This document shows positions 22,902-38,900 of a stretch of 64,000 bases of DNA, in pieces. The translations under genes were made by a program, and so were the position numbers. The notes below the pieces were generated by a model. That model saw only the letters and a program-made list of their open reading frames with translations, was not told the DNA's origin and did no database searches. The first letter of the stretch is position 1. Each line of letters begins with the position of its first letter. This stretch comes from Lytechinus pictus (taxonomy: Eukaryota > Echinodermata > Echinoidea > Temnopleuroida > Toxopneustidae). The DNA is taken from positions 29,038,001 to 29,102,000 of the forward strand of contig NC_087257.1 in assembly GCF_037042905.1 (NCBI RefSeq), given 5' to 3'.

Positions 22902-25900
22902 ATGGCGGAAACATTGACAATCACACCAGTACTCCATGACAATCCCAACACAACTACAGGACCTCCATCGACACCCAATGCAACAGTACTTGCCTTCCAG
23001 AATCTTATCCCCGCTCTTGTCCAATGCTTTACGATCATCTTATTCGGCTACTTTGCGGGACGGACGCGTATCGTTTGTCCGTCACAGGCAAAGGGTCTGG
23101 GGCAATATGTCTCATACTTTGCTCTACCTGCAATGCTGTTTAAATCACTGGTAGAACTGGATTTCAGTCAGGTAAGAACTGCTAGCAAAAACATGTATCA
23201 TTGTAAGAGTATCTCTGGGAGTGCAATTTTTCCTATCTAATTTTAATCATAAAAAAGTTTCTCATCCAATATTTGCTTCTCATCGAATATTTGCTTCTCA
23301 TCGGCAAGCATGTCCCATGATGTGCCAAATCCCAGTGATTTAATGATTTTTTAGTGTTAATCAGTTATTTTGTGCAATATAGACCTTTGGTATTCTTACA
23401 TGTGCAAACTTTTCAGTAAATAAAGTTTGCCTGAGATTTGCCAGATAAAGCAATTAGTAGGCCTACTGACATGCAAACTGGAAAACTGGATCTCAACTCA
23501 AGCATTGAGGCTCCTTTCTGAAGATGAGCAACAATAGAATTAATTTCATATACATACATAAGTTCAGTCCTGGGAACTGCCCTGTACATATATCATAAAG
23601 CACAGTAAACAAGACAGTGTTCATCTCAGTAGATGTGTGTTATAACTCAGTCACATTTGCTCTACGGCGGATGTACTGTGATTCGAAAACGGCCGTTTAT
23701 TCACTTTTATTCAAACCAGTGAACCCACTTATATGTAGGTGGTACAAAAAAAATATTAAAACGGCCGTTTTCGATTCGCCGTATGGCCGCCCTAGAGTAA
23801 ATGTGACCCAGGTATTATGCCTGGGTAAAATGCTGTATCAGTGGAAATATTAAATTCTGCAGAACATCAAGTTACATGTCCAGTGCTTTCTTTGTTTGTT
23901 TCTGGTAATAGGTCTTTAGATGTGCATTTGGATACACATAATTTCTTGGCACAAACAAAATCAAATACTGTACATATGTACATGTAGATTTGTACAGCCG
24001 CATTGTAGCAGTGTTTATACTATAAACCTTTATATATAAATATGATGTATTCATAAAGACATAAACCATATGGTACTATAAAAGATGAGTACGGTACTCT
24101 TATAGAAGAAGTTATCATGCCATGTGCCATATGGTTTCGAGGTCAGAACGCAGAGTAAGACCAAGGAGATATCACCTCTATCTCCTTGGTAAGACTGATT
24201 TACATAGTAAATCTACCAGTATATTCAGGCATCCAAAAATTGTTATTCTACAGACTACATGTATCAATCAAAACAGTTCTGTTTACCGGTATCTCACGTC
24301 TGTGTGGAATGGATATTGTATCTGAATGATTAATTGAAAAAAAAAACAGCAAATGAAAATAAGGGTCTAGGCAGGGATCATTTCAAATGAGATTTGTTAA
24401 CCAAATCATAGTTATGTGGTCATACATGTATGCCTGGATATACACTATAGGTGGTTTCAGACCGCCTCGAAGTTTGCCAGTTCCAGGTATTCTCTGATCG
24501 GGAAATTTACCCCGATCAGAAAATACCAGGTATTTTGGCGGTGTGAAAGCAAACTACGCGTAATATCCCCGAAAGAAAATACCCGATAAATAGTAGGTAC
24601 TTGGCGAAATTACGAGAACTTTCGCGGGGATTTTTCCAAGGTCGTGGGTATTTTGGCGGTCTGAAAGCAAATTACGGGAACTTTTAGCCCAGCGTGTCGT
24701 TGGGTGCGGCGCCATGCATGGGTTGCTGCTGGGCTAGTGATTTTGAATTTCGCGCCTTGCTGCTTATCAGACCATACTGCGCATGCTCGTAACTTCAGGA
24801 ACTTATCCCGAAGGGTATGTTTCAGGGCGGTGTGAATGCAGGAATAATTATGGGTATTTTTCAGCCTAAAAAAGTTCTCGTAATTTAACGGGGATTCTTG
24901 TGATCGAGGCGGTTTGAAACCACCTTATATGTATGGCATAAATGGGGGTAAATCAGTAGCCTTAAAAGGGCCCCATTGCATAAAAGTTACTATTATGGTA
25001 ACTATCAGTGGTAACTACCATGGTAACACTGATCAACAGCCTATCAAAATCAAATAAAGTCAGTGTCATACGGCAAAGTTACCATGATAGTATTAGTAAC
25101 TTTTATGCAACAGGGACCAGGGGCCCGTTTCATAAAGAGTTACAACTGTTGTAACTTTGCCATAATGACAACTACCATGGTAACCTTGAATTTGATTGGC
25201 TGCTGAGCCCTGTTACCATGGTAGTTGCTATAATGGCACAGTTACAACAGTTGTAACTCTTTTTGAAACAGGTCAATGTTAGGGTGATCTATGTGACACT
25301 CCTCACTTTATTTCCATTACAGCCAGAATAGCTTTTTTCATAATTTCTGTTCTGATACAAGGTTTATTATAGATACATATAGATGTATCTGAACAGTCCA
25401 CATGTACAGTATACTGTATATGTACAAGTTTGAAATTAAAATTATGTTTCTTTATGATTTGGCATGGACATATTTGCATGTGAACGGGGTACAGTCTGTT
25501 AGAGAATTCATTTCCAATTATGCAGGTGGGCGGGAAAATTGATGTGCCAGCTACTACATATGGCAAGGCGATAACAATTTAAGTGTGATATTCGTTGAGT
25601 AAATTGAACACATAAGTTTGCATGTGTACATGATGTATAAGTGTAAGAATTGAATTGTTTATATTATGACAAAAATATTTAAACATCTATGGTCTACCAG
25701 GATCTAAATGAAGGAATGCTGGCTAGATAGAAAAACTCCTCCATATGGTGTTTGTTTCAATTGGCATTGTAATTCCTATACTATGCAGACTATAAGCCCT
25801 GCTATATATTATTTTCCTTTATTGTCAGACAATATTTGGGAAGTGGTTAGAAGTCTTTTCTAGTCACTATAAGACCCAGAAATGGCTACTTTATGGTAGA

Positions 25901-26868
25901 TCAATGTATGTACACTTCAGAAGAACTACATGTACATTGTAACTATGGAAATTATCTGTTTGTGATTGCAATTGTGTGTTCAATGAAAATATGTAGACTA
26001 CATACCATATTTTTGAAGTGGCCATTGATATCATGACCTTGATTAATACTGAAATCTTGAACATATGCATAGTTTGTGACAACTTTCTTTGACATTGATG
26101 TAGCAATTATTTCTTTGACAGAATTTGTGTAAAATATTTGTCACTCAATCAATTTAAGTTAACCCTTTATGTTTACTTATATTTATGCAGGTGAACTGGC
26201 TATTTTTTGCCAGTGTGTTGATTGCCAAAGCAATTATCTTCACTGTGGTCTACATTGGAACCCTGTTGCTAGGTGGGGATGGATCCTTAGGCAAGGCGGG
26301 TCTGTACAGCATGTTTGCTACACAGAGTAATGACTTTGCTCTTGGATACCCAATTGGTAAGTTTTATTTTTTCACAGAGTGTAGTGTTGAACGTTAGAAA
26401 TATAAGGCAATTGGAAATGAAAAATTCCTTATTGTGTTGGTTTTTAATTTGATAATAATGCATTTGATTAGACCTTGTTTTGGTAAATGAATTGCAGCCA
26501 TGAATGTACTCTATTCCAAGTCATCTCAAAAGGCATGGGTGAGACATTTAATTTTATGAAATGTACAGTACAATACCATTTTTGTTTCACAATTTCACAC
26601 AACAAATTTATCTCTTTCTTGTTTCATTTTTGAAACTGAAGAAAACCTTTTGATAAAGAATACATAAAATGTGAGAATATATTTGTCAACATTTACAAAT
26701 CCTGCTTGATAGAAATCCAGGGAAGCAGTTCCTGAAGCATTTCTTTTAGTGGTTTCCTCTGACAACAATGATTAAATCCTTGCATCTGTTTGTATGAAAG
26801 GATCCTTATTAGTGGCGTACCTAGGATTTTTCACAGGGGGGCAAAACCGTCCGCCAAAAAATTTGACA

Positions 26869-26908
<40 letters not shown>

Positions 26909-29900
26909 GTCAGGGGGGGGGGGCAATAAAAGGTCTTCAAGGTCGTCAGGGGGGGCAAAAAAGGTCTTTCAAGCTCGTCAGAGGGGGGCAGGGTTATGTC
27001 CTTTGCATGGGTTGTGGCTCGTCAGGGGGGGCAGACTGCCCCCCCCCCCCCCCCCCCCCCCCGTAGGTACGCTAGTGATCCTTATCAGGGAAAATCATTG
27101 ACAATGCATTCAATAGTACACTCCCCTATTACAGATGACTGTGTCATAAAGCTGTTTGTTTTAAGTTACATGTATGACTTAATGCACGACTGATGACAAT
27201 TCTATTAATGATCAAGCAAAAAAAATGTGTTTATTTTCGGGGGCTACTTTTCACAACTTACTGCCTAAATCTGCAACATTGGATAATCTTTAACTGACAT
27301 TGCAATGAATGGGGATTTCTAGGGCTCTTTGTTCAGTTTCCATGGCTCTTTTGAGCATTTAGGGGGCTAAATTGCCCCCAGCCCCCGGACAATTTTTTTC
27401 CTGTAAATGATCCCTATGCTGACTCAGTACCTAAGAATATGTATTCAATTTTACAACAGCTTTATAAAACACCCACTGGATATCTTTGCCTGATTGAATC
27501 TGCTTGCTCCTGAACCTGTTGGTACCCTTTATCATCAATCTCTGTTCAATATAATTTGTAAAATCTTTCATTTCATCAACAGTGGAAGCTCTATACGGCA
27601 CCAGTAACCCTGATATGATTCAGTACATCTATATCTTTGCACCCATCAATCTCCTGTTCCTCAATCCTTGGGCATTCCTGTCCTTAGAAGTTCAGAAGAC
27701 CTCCAGGGCAAACGAACGAAGGAGCAAAGCCTTGGTTGCTTGGTGAGTACTGCTAGACCAACACAGGTGCTGTTCCAGAAAGAGTTGAAATTAAATGCAA
27801 CCCAAAAAATCAAACGCAATTTGATTTTCAACCAGTCAGAAGCATCTATTAATTCCTATTTTTCAAGCAACATAACACTGTAATAATTGTTCTTCTTTTG
27901 ACTTGTTAATATATGCATTACTTATTCTGTATGTATTTGAAATGCTGTAGAAAATAGTAATAATGACTTGCGTTTGATTTGTTGAGTTATGTTCAAATGC
28001 AACTCTTTCTACGACGGTTCCATGGGAACAATTGATTCCAGTTTAATAAGCTTTCCAACCTCTCTTGTTTCAAAGAGGTTTGGTAACTGGTACATTAAGA
28101 AACATTATTTTTCTCTTATGAAATGACCAAAGACCCTCACTCACTATCTTGGTTAATAACCCATCCTGACACCCATGGACCTGAGGGGTATTTCAGAAAA
28201 GTTTAGAGCGACATTAAGTCTACTGGTGAACCTTTCTTATACACTAAACAATCGCCAATGAACATTTTGGTGTATACCATTTACCACAAGAAGGATCACC
28301 AGTCGTTCTTAAAGTCGCTCTTAACTTTATACAAACAGCTTTATGGAACACCCACCTGGTCACAGAAGATTATCTTCATGTATTGTTACTGGGAGTACTG
28401 TGACAATGCTCAGCATCCCAAGTAACAATACAATAGTCCTCCGTGGCCAGGTCCCTATTCACAATGTTACATGTACTATGTGTCTTTAAATTCACCCTTC
28501 TCTGACCTTTGTTAACCTGCTGTGTAATGTATAGGCAGCAATACTTCTTCCTATCAAATAACCTTTGACCTTTAACTCTTTTCCAGGTCATTCTCTAAAA
28601 GCATCTTTACTAAAATACATCTTCACAATGTTATATATCTTTAATCTTTCATATCTTTGATTTTGCCCTCCTCTGACCCCTTGATTACTTGGTGTGTAAC
28701 GTTCAGGCAGCAATAATTTCTTCCTATCAAATGACATTTGACCTTTAACCCCATTCCAGGTCAGTCTGTAAAGGCCTCATCACCAACCCAATCTTCACAA
28801 CCGTCTTCATTGGGATCATCTTCAACTTTGCCCTCTCCCAGGGGTTACCAAAGATCCTAGACGACATCCTAACCTCCTTGGCTAACTCCTTCGGAGCAAC
28901 AGCTCTCTTTCTCCTGGGTATCAACATGGTAGGGAAGGTCAAACAACAGAGTGGCCTGGCCCTGGTCTCACCGGCACTACTTATTGCTTTCAAATTGTGA
29001 GTCTGTGCTTTTATGATTTATCATACTTTTACACTGTATAGTACAAAAAGTAATTTTGTGAACCAGCAAAAAATGATTATAGCGCTACTAGGGTGACAAT
29101 TCTTCATACTTGAATTGAATGAAAGTAGAATGAAAAGAAATTGACAGATATAAGACTGTATACAGTTTGAAAACCCCCCTAGTACATGGCAATTGAAAAT
29201 TGAAAATTGAATGAAAGTAGAATGAAAAGAAATTGACAGATATAAGACTGTATACAGTTTGAAAACCCCCCAGTACATGGCAAAGTGACTTCATTTTCTT
29301 TTAGATAGATAGCATGGTTTTTTATTGGACATTGCTTGATATCTTATTTTTTAATGAAAAGGTAATATTCTCAAAAGTTTAAGATACTTTTGAGAATATT
29401 AGTTTTTCATTGAAAAATACCCAATCAACAAAATCTATAATTAAAAAATTGCAAATAAGGTCATTGTCTCTTTATAATTATAGAAAATCTGCTTTGATTT
29501 GATTTTTTATAAATGACAGAATACAGTCTCTGATGTCGATTCAAAAGTAAGAAAGGTCTGCATTTTCTAAATATTGAATTTATCAAACAACTTGAGATCT
29601 CTGAGCTAAATGTTATCTTGTTGGTTCTCCATATAATAACCTCTTGATAAATGTATGAAACCTAATCTTTTCTTTTCGTGTCACTTAAATTATGTGAAAT
29701 CTTGTTTAAATCCCAGGTTGGTGCTTCCTCTTGTTACCAATCAGCTGGTGTATGCTCTTAACCCTGGTGGAAGCAATGAGACCTTGACAGACTCCTATGC
29801 ATCGTTTGGTTTCCTCTACGGTTCTCTTCCCACTGCTCCTACTGTCTTTCTCTATGCAACTCATTATCAACAGTCTATGGATATGGTAAGATTGATAATG

Positions 29901-32900
29901 GTGGTGGTCATGATGCAATGATGATGATGATGGTGATGATGGTGATGATGATGATGATGGTGGTGGCAGTGGTAGTGGTGGTGATGGTTAGGTGGTGATG
30001 GTGATGATAATGATGCTGGTGATGGTTATGAAGCTATGATAATACTGGTGATGATGATGATGATGGTGATGATGGTGGCGGTGGTGGCGGCAGCAGTGTT
30101 GGTGTTGGTGGTGGTGATGATGATATTGACAGTTATAAGAATGATGATGATGATGGTGGCGGCGGCAGCGGCGATGGTGGTGGTGGTGATGATGATGATG
30201 ATGATGCTGCTTATGAAGCTAAAATGATACTGGTGATGAAGATGATGATTTGAATTTTTCTATGGTCCCTTTCCATAGCTCCTACAGTTTTCTCTATCTT
30301 AGGTTCTCACAATGATTAAATGAGGGTGCATCAGTGATACCTTGAAATAACTTATTACATTATTTAGATACTGGAGATAGATACCTTTTTATCCTATCGT
30401 CTGTATTCTTAAAAAAACATGATTGGATTTGTACAAAGATTATGGAAAGATTAATAATCCTAATGTCACTTTCTAGTGGTTGTAAAGTACAAAATGCATC
30501 TCTTAGATTTGAGTGCTTTCATCAAAGACAAATGTATTCAGAGAATCTTTAAACTTCAAATATCGCCTTAAATTTTCATTATATTATTTTTCATCTTAGA
30601 TTGCCCCTACCATGGTCTATTGCACATTTGTCTCCGCCCCCTTCATGTTTATTACGGCTACCATGGTGATGATTCCCATGGCAACAGAAGGTCAATACCA
30701 CAATGCCCTTTCTGATGGTGCCTTTGATGTGAGCTGCATTGGCCTTGCATCAGCAGTAAGTTTGATATTGTAATCATCTTTTAAATTCACAAAATATAGT
30801 TTTGAACCCAATATTAGATATTAAACTCTAAATCTAATGCAGATTTCATGCATTTATTACATATGAGTTTGCTTGTAAATTGTGAAACCGTCCAAGTATG
30901 AATGTGCTACATGTATGTCATCACAGGGCGCCACAGTTTGGAGTTAACTACTTATTTTGATTAATTCAGATACAAAGTGGACTTATCAAAGAAATACTGA
31001 GTGTATGTGAGAGTCATTTTCATTCTTGTATTGAAAATGTCAAATATTTTCATTTTATAGTTTAAGTTTGCATTGTTGTTTGAAGTTAAAGGAGAATGAA
31101 ACCCTTGAAACCAGCTGAATCCATATCAAAGAGAAAAATCAAAGAAACATATTGTTGAAAGTTTGAGGAAGATTGAATGAATAATAAGAAAGTTATGAGC
31201 ATTTGAATATTGAGATCACTAATGCCATGTAGATCCTCCCATTGGCAATGCGACCAATATCTGTGATGTCACACACGTACAACTCCCTCATTGCTTTAGT
31301 ACTTATTTTACTTATATTCTCACTTATATAGAATCTATCACAATGTGAGGTGTTCTCTTTATGAGAGGACAAGTACAGAGGTTTCACAACATTATATCAT
31401 TGATAAATCGTTTGTCATATGATTAGAATGAGCAAAAGAGATGTTTTGGGGTATATTTTCAGTGTCCAAAAGGGGAGAGTTGTTCATCTGTGATATCATA
31501 GATCTTAGTTGCGTTGCCAATAGGAGGATCTCCATAGCATTAGTGATCTCGACATTCAAATGCTCATAACTCTTCTATTGCTAGTCCTATTTTACTCAAA
31601 CTTTTGTTGATCTTATTCTTTGATTTTTCTGCTTTCACAAAAGCTAACTTGCTCCAAGAGTTTCATTCTCCTTTAAATTAGCTTCTTTATGAGTAACAAT
31701 TTGATTTAATGTGGTAATTTTCTTTTTCAAAATTATTTTCCATTAAAGCTACCTTACCTGTGTATATTCTCTTGTTTTATTAGATCTGGGTTTTTATCAT
31801 ATTTCTCCTGAGAAGAAAAACATCTCATTTCCCTCATCAATTCACAGCCAATCTTATTGTAGCTCAGGTGAGTATCGACAAATATATTTCCTTATTTTTT
31901 TTTTAACTTATGCTACATATTTTGCTGTTTTAGATCATTAACATATTTACTGAATGTTACTTCAAATGTGTATTTTACATTTTCAATGTTTTTTTTGGGG
32001 GGGATATCATTCCAGATATGACTATCTGAAATTAAATCAGATATTGAATGAAGTTTTGCACAATTTTGCAGACTATGTAACATACTCACTTTCTTGTTTG
32101 ATACTTGTCAATGTTTAAATTTTTGCGCCATTGATGTTAAACCTTGTAAGGTCAAGTCGACCCTGACAATAAAGTATGTTGAATATCACTGACAGTAGGA
32201 GATTTCGTATGTCACAGTGAAGTCCTGCATGTCATAACGCACCAGACCAGAATTTGTTTGAATTACCAAACAATGTATTTTTTTATTCTTGTACCAGGCT
32301 CTTGCTGCATTTGGAGTGATCCTCTGTCACACGATTACCTTCAATACTTACTGGGCTAAAGTCCTTCACTTCATCATCATGTTGACCGGCGTGTTCGGTG
32401 CCCGCTGCTGGACAGCAATGGTGGCGCTATCACTTTTCCTTCTACGTTACCGAAGCACCTGCTACGTCATCAAACATCGCTTCTGGTTTTATTTCTATGG
32501 ATGGGGGTGAGTCAGGTTGATAGATAGACCAACAGATTATTTAACTACATGTATTTTACCCATAAGGGCTTTTGTGTAAACAAGCATGTATTAGGCCTAC
32601 CCATATCATTCCTTTGTTTGATTATCCATTTACCTTTCAGATAATATTTACACCATAAATACTATTTCCAGTGTTTTTTAGTGATTAAAAAAAGTCTGAT
32701 TTGCACCTGCATTTATAGTTTAATTAATCACCTAATGAAACATTTTGTAAAAAGTAAGTACAGATATTGGTAGATGATGTTGCAGGTGATTTGCACATTG
32801 TTTTTCGGCGTAGTCACGCAGATGGTGGAGTATTTATGAATATTGTGTGCAAGATATCAGTGTTTAGCACGGTGTGATGCATGATATTGTTTTTATCACT

Positions 32901-35900
32901 ATTAGTTTGTGTTTTTCTTGTTATTTCAGGATTCCAGTGATGACAGTAGGGATTCTTGTTGCTTTGCTGCCATTAGATAATGATGATGTAGATGTCCTCT
33001 ATGAGATAGAAAAACCACAGGTAAAGATCTTTCTTAGTGATGTTATGTGCTTTGTGGTCCAGTGGATATGTCTCTGGACTCTGAACCACAAGATACCTAG
33101 TTCAAATCCATTAACGTCTTTTGGATAGACATTTATCTACATTTTCCATACTCAACACAGGCAAGTTTAATACCAGGTAAATGGCAGGGATTTAAGGCTT
33201 GAAATGCTTGGGTGCTGTATAATGACTTGCCATGCTAAATCCAGGCTGGTAAAATCCAAAGTCCATTTGGAAGCCCGTACAGACCTCAGATGATAGTGTG
33301 ATATGTGCTCTTCAAGTCTTAAATACCTGTATAATTAGCTTTTTGTTTAATTAAGAAACTCCCATTGCAAGAAATTTGTATTTGATTGTAAGCTGATATG
33401 AAGTCACAATGTGCATCATAGTTCTTGCAGTTAATTTGAAATTTACAATATATTATAAAGAGTTGAGGAAGAAAGGAGGTGTCACAAGAAATATGCAATT
33501 GAGTGCAAGTCAATCTAGTTCCAAAATCAATCATAAGTTTTTGGCTCTCTGTCTCCAGCTCATAGCCAGTATCATCATCCTCATCCTCAACCTGGTGTTG
33601 ATATTGGTATCCCTGATTGGATTGCATCGATGGGACCGTTTCCGTCGTCAAGGTTACCAACCAATCATGGGCAATGACTCTGAGGAGAGTGAGAATGAAA
33701 CCAGGACCAATGGTCATTTAGGCACCAAGCAAGCTCTTCTTAAAGAAGGTATTGTGTTTGTGGTTCCCCCAAGGAATTCCGCAACCAACTTACAACAATG
33801 AAATGTTTAAATTGGTTAAGATAGTTATTTGTTTTTCTGACTTATCAGATTGATCAATGTGATCTTACTTACTGGGTTGAAAGCCATAAATTGTATTTAC
33901 AATATAGTCAACTTAATCAAATTTATGTTCATGAAACATTAATGAATCAAATCAAGATATAAAGTATTAGAAATTATGAAATGTAATACAATGATTTGCA
34001 ATAATCGTGATAAAATTTGCATATTGCAGGAGGTGTATTTTCATTATTGGTTTAGATCATCTTAAAGATTAATGAGACATCCCTGCTACTTTGCAAGTTT
34101 TAGAGTTTTTTTTTAAGCATGCAATTAATTGATTAATATGGTGATCTTTAATATAACTGATGTGTGCACTCTTTTATCACTGAATATAAAGTGAATGTAA
34201 ATTGAATATAAACATGTTTACAAAATCTTCACTCCCAGGCAAGAGTTCTCACGACTCACCCACACTCCTCTGTGACGATTCTCTGTCTTCCTCCTCTACA
34301 TCGTCATCATCACCAATCCACCTCGCCGACATCGAGGACCTCACCAGTCTCAACGCTGCCATCAGTCGTCAGATGTGCAGCCGCCATTTTGGCTGTTCCC
34401 GTTACCAGAGCGGCGAGTGCCGTCGTCTGCTACTGAGGAGGAGCATGGTGGAGATAAGTCGGCAGGAAGAGGAGGATGCGGTGCTCTTGAATGAAGCCGA
34501 GAGGCATCAGCTTGGCCGTCATATCTTGCTGCTGTACTTCCTCATGTTATCGATGGTTGTGGTAAGTTTTTTTCCAAGTAAGTGATTTACAACTTGAACT
34601 CACAAGAAGGACTTAGGCCTTGTTGCATGAAAAAAATTATGACGATAGCTTTGCCATCAATGGTAACTTGCATGGAATTCTTGATATTGATTGGCTGTCA
34701 GGCTACATCACCATGGTTACCATTAGAATTTGAAAATAATGCAGGCATAACGACTCGGGTTTAATGGGAGTAGTTGTTGCATGAACAGGTGTCATGGAAT
34801 ACTGGACCTTCTCTGTCATTGCAACAGTATTTTGAGGTTTTTTCTTGAAGCTGATTGGATCTAGTCAGTTAAGGGTCATCTTGGAGTTGTTCCTTCTCAT
34901 CAGCATCTTGAATAAGCCTGTGCACGGTTGTAAACTGCGCACGAGCAGAAAAAGGTCATTTGAGATAAACCATGAAGGTGGCTTTGAAATTCACTGACAT
35001 AGGCATTTGTGATTTGATGATTATTCATGTATTCCTTTCAAAATATTCATTTTATCACATCCAAGCTGAAGAGTAATAAATAGAGCCTTCATAATCACTG
35101 GTATTTGACAGTAGCCTAAACAATAGTCAAATGTGCCAAAGGCAGACAATAAAACAGATGTCCAATCTTTATCCTTGATGTACTATTCTAGTCACCTGGT
35201 CTATACAATGCCTTTTGTTCTTAGAATTTGAATACTCTACGGTAAAGCTTACGCAACATCTGCATTTGAAAATGATAGTGCTTATCCTAATGAAAAATCA
35301 CAAAGGTCATTTGAGAAAAGTTCATCATGAGCTAACCGTGAACTGGCTTATTATACAGTGTATTTGGCTATCTTTGCCCTTATTACAGTAATATTTTCAT
35401 TCTCTTTTTTTTTTCCTGCAGGCTGTATCCCTTTGTTTCTGGAAGCTGATTGGTTCAAGTCAATCAGGGATCTTCTTGGAATTGTCCTTCCTTGATTGCA
35501 TCCTTAATTATGGCCAAGGATTCATTGTTTTGGCTATCTTTGGCTTTGACACAGAGAATGTCATCATGCCAGTAATTAGATTGTAAGTATACCCTGATAA
35601 AATAAATGCTCTTTCGTCTCAAGTTATTCAATTTCTTTTCTTTCCTTGTATCTTGTTGATATTTGTGTATTCATCTTGTTCACTCTCTCTCACTTTTAAT
35701 TCTGAATCTTCAAATTTGACATTTTTAACATTTTCTGAACAATGTTAACAAACATATCCCTATTTCATTTTTGTCAGCAATTTTTTAATTTTCATTGATT
35801 ATGATCATAACACTTGCACAAGCTTTGATATAGTTATGATTTTTACATATCTTGCTGACTTGTTTTCAAAGTTTTTTTACTTGGTATTGTAAGTTAATCC

Positions 35901-38900
35901 TTTCAAAACAGATTTTTAGTTTGTCTCATTTTACGTAACACGATTAAGAATCTTAATAAATTTCTTTTTAAAATCATGCTTAATTTCAGAATGATGGAAA
36001 AATTGATTTGGCAACTAATCAGAGAATCCGTTTGAAGCAATTTGATATTTGGCAATATTATTTTTTAAAGTTGCAGATTTACTCCCATAGAATGCTTAGT
36101 CTGAAAACCAAAACTGAAAAGTGTGTAAGGAGTGCATGCATTATCTACTTTTTTTTATTATGCATCTGGCATTGCGTTATCTTGGAGTTCATGATCAAAT
36201 TTCGCTTAAAGAAAAAAAAGTTGAATGAAAACCAATCATGTTAGCATAACACATATAAAACTGTGTATGTTCTAATTATGTTGGATATACTTACTGTCCT
36301 ATCAATCTAGTTTACAAGTTCACTATGTTGCATAACTATTAACACACTTTGGTTGATAGTTATAGCTATAAACTCAAAAGAAGGTCATATTTAATATCTT
36401 AGATTCTTTTATCCATGCATGATTCGTTAATTATTTTACCCCCCTCTTTGTCAGACTTCAATCATAATTCAGACATGACTTGAAATTTTCCTGTTCAGTT
36501 ATCAGAGCTTTAATATTCAATTTTTATGTTGTACTTACATTTGTAACAATTGGTAATATCTAACATTTCTTCTGTATTTGCACTACTTTTCTATTTTTTC
36601 TGCATCTTTTGAAAACTAATTCATAAAATCTTTGATCACCAGGACAAGGAGGTGCCGTAAACCTTTAAAGAAGAGGTATTTGAAAGCAATGCTATGTGTA
36701 TGGTTATATAATTCATGTCATGCTTGGCTTTAATAGTTTAAATTTATTATCATTATGGTATAATAATATGTCCCAGGGTAAAACTTTAAATTTTGGTGCA
36801 GGGGCCTTTTTTCCTATTTTCATTGAATGCAACAACATTTTATGGGGGCTCCTTTGCAATTTTTATGAGCACATTTGTACCAAAGAGACAAATCATCACT
36901 TTTAGCCACTGTTCTGTTCCCCTGATCAAACCTTTAACTATAAAGTACTATCTTTTTACAGTCATGGGAAAGATATTGAACTTTGAAACAGGAAAAGATT
37001 TCAATTTTACCAATTAGAGAACGTGGATCACACATCAATACAGAATAAAATTCTTCTAGAAAATGTGTGGGCCCAAATGTTTGAATGACAAGAATGACAA
37101 GATATATGACTAGAAGAATAAGTAAGAGAAGGTGACCAAGATATCATATTTGTAACTTGGGTGTTTTCATGTTGCTAATGTGCAAATTTGGCAGTTTCAT
37201 TAAAACAGGTTCAAACATATTGTTTCTTCTAAAGGGTAGTTGAAAACATGTAGTTGCTTCATATGAATATATACATGTATTCTGTGTATGTGTAAATACG
37301 CAATATTACCTACAAGTACAAGTTTGCTTTTGTTAGTACACCATAGTGACCAGTTGTATTTGTATGTAAAACTTGGGCTCAAGTTGCACTTTTTATTTTG
37401 TTTTGAATTCTAGCTTTATTTGAAAGATTTTTTTTGCCTTCATATTCACCAAATAGTTTAGTTGTGTTTTATCAGTGTTATTATCTTTTTTATATATATT
37501 CTTTTATTGATTTTCTGCTCCTGCTTGCCATAAAAGTAGTTCTCACTGGTAGAAATTCACCATTTGATTCAAGTGATTTTGTTATTTTGTTAAATATGTC
37601 CCCAAAGCTGTTAATAGTATACTTCTTATTAGAATAACATGGCAAAAGTATTATAGCTTGTTTCAAAATATCGAAACGATAGTAAGTGATCGCAAACGTT
37701 GCATGCTATTTCCCCTTTGTTCCATGCAGTATTATTCAAAGGATACCATAAAATCATTTCATGATTGGCAATATTTAGTCGTAAATATCTGATCATACAC
37801 TATATCATTCATTTAGAAATGATCATATTCCCAGACCTTAACTTTATCATGAGAATTATTTCATGCCATGAACATGAACAAGTTAACAAAGCTTCCAACA
37901 TCCCAATATAATTTTATAGGCTGATTATTTGATGTAGATACAATTGTCAAGATCATTTTCTGAAGAGTATACTTTCTTTGAAAAATTTATATTCCAACTT
38001 GGGTTCCTTGGGTTATTTGTCAACACATAACAATTTTCTGGACTTTGATTGTTCATTTATATCAATTTCAAAGGTTTTTATTAATGTTTTTCTTGGAGAT
38101 TGTATTCAACTGAATAGGTGTTCAGCAAATTTCATTTAGTTTGCAGGAAATTTGAAGAAAATCATGCAAAATTTCATTGAACAATTCTGTTTATAACAAA
38201 CGTACATTTAGAAGGAAAAAAAATACCATGTGATCAATTATTTGGCTTTCAAAACATCAGATTTATAAAAGACCTTAATTCAAAGTCCATCAACACTCTT
38301 TTTTAGATGACTTATCAGTATTTGTTAACGACCTTCATAACTTTGCTGCAGCTGCTTCCAAGAAAATAGATACTTTTTACTAGCAAATCAACTATTCTCT
38401 ATAATGAGAAAAAAGACAGAAGTAAATGTTTTATTTAAGGGATGAAGTTGAAAAGCCACATCAATAGTCTCAATTATGGACATGTATTTTTAAAAGCTAC
38501 TGAATTATTTAAAATGATCTCATCCAGCTTATCCAAAAGTTTAATTTAAAAGAACTGAAACTATTTGAACACACATCTGGGTCCCGTAACACAAAGGTTA
38601 GTGACTAATCATACGCTTGGTTTTCACGATCAATTGTACATTGCAGTCAGTGCAATCAATCTTTAAAAAAAAGTTGTATGATCATTGCTAAGCTTTGTGT
38701 TACGGACACCTGGTCAGTTGAACATCAAGTTGCATTTAATTTTTGGCTTTGGATTACAAATCTTTAATAATAATAATGATAATCCGCTTTTATATAGCGC
38801 TTAATACAATCGGAACGACGTGTCTAAGCGCTTTACAGATATATTATTACCCCGGTCATCGGATTCAATCAGTCATTCCCGCACACAATGTATGCACATC

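Noticed and set aside
26790-27101. Lysine- and proline-rich open frames
   Set aside because: Translations of poly-A and poly-C tracts inside a hAT-like MITE.
30036-30227. 63-aa Met/Val-rich open frame
   Set aside because: Trinucleotide repeat in GPR155 intron 5.
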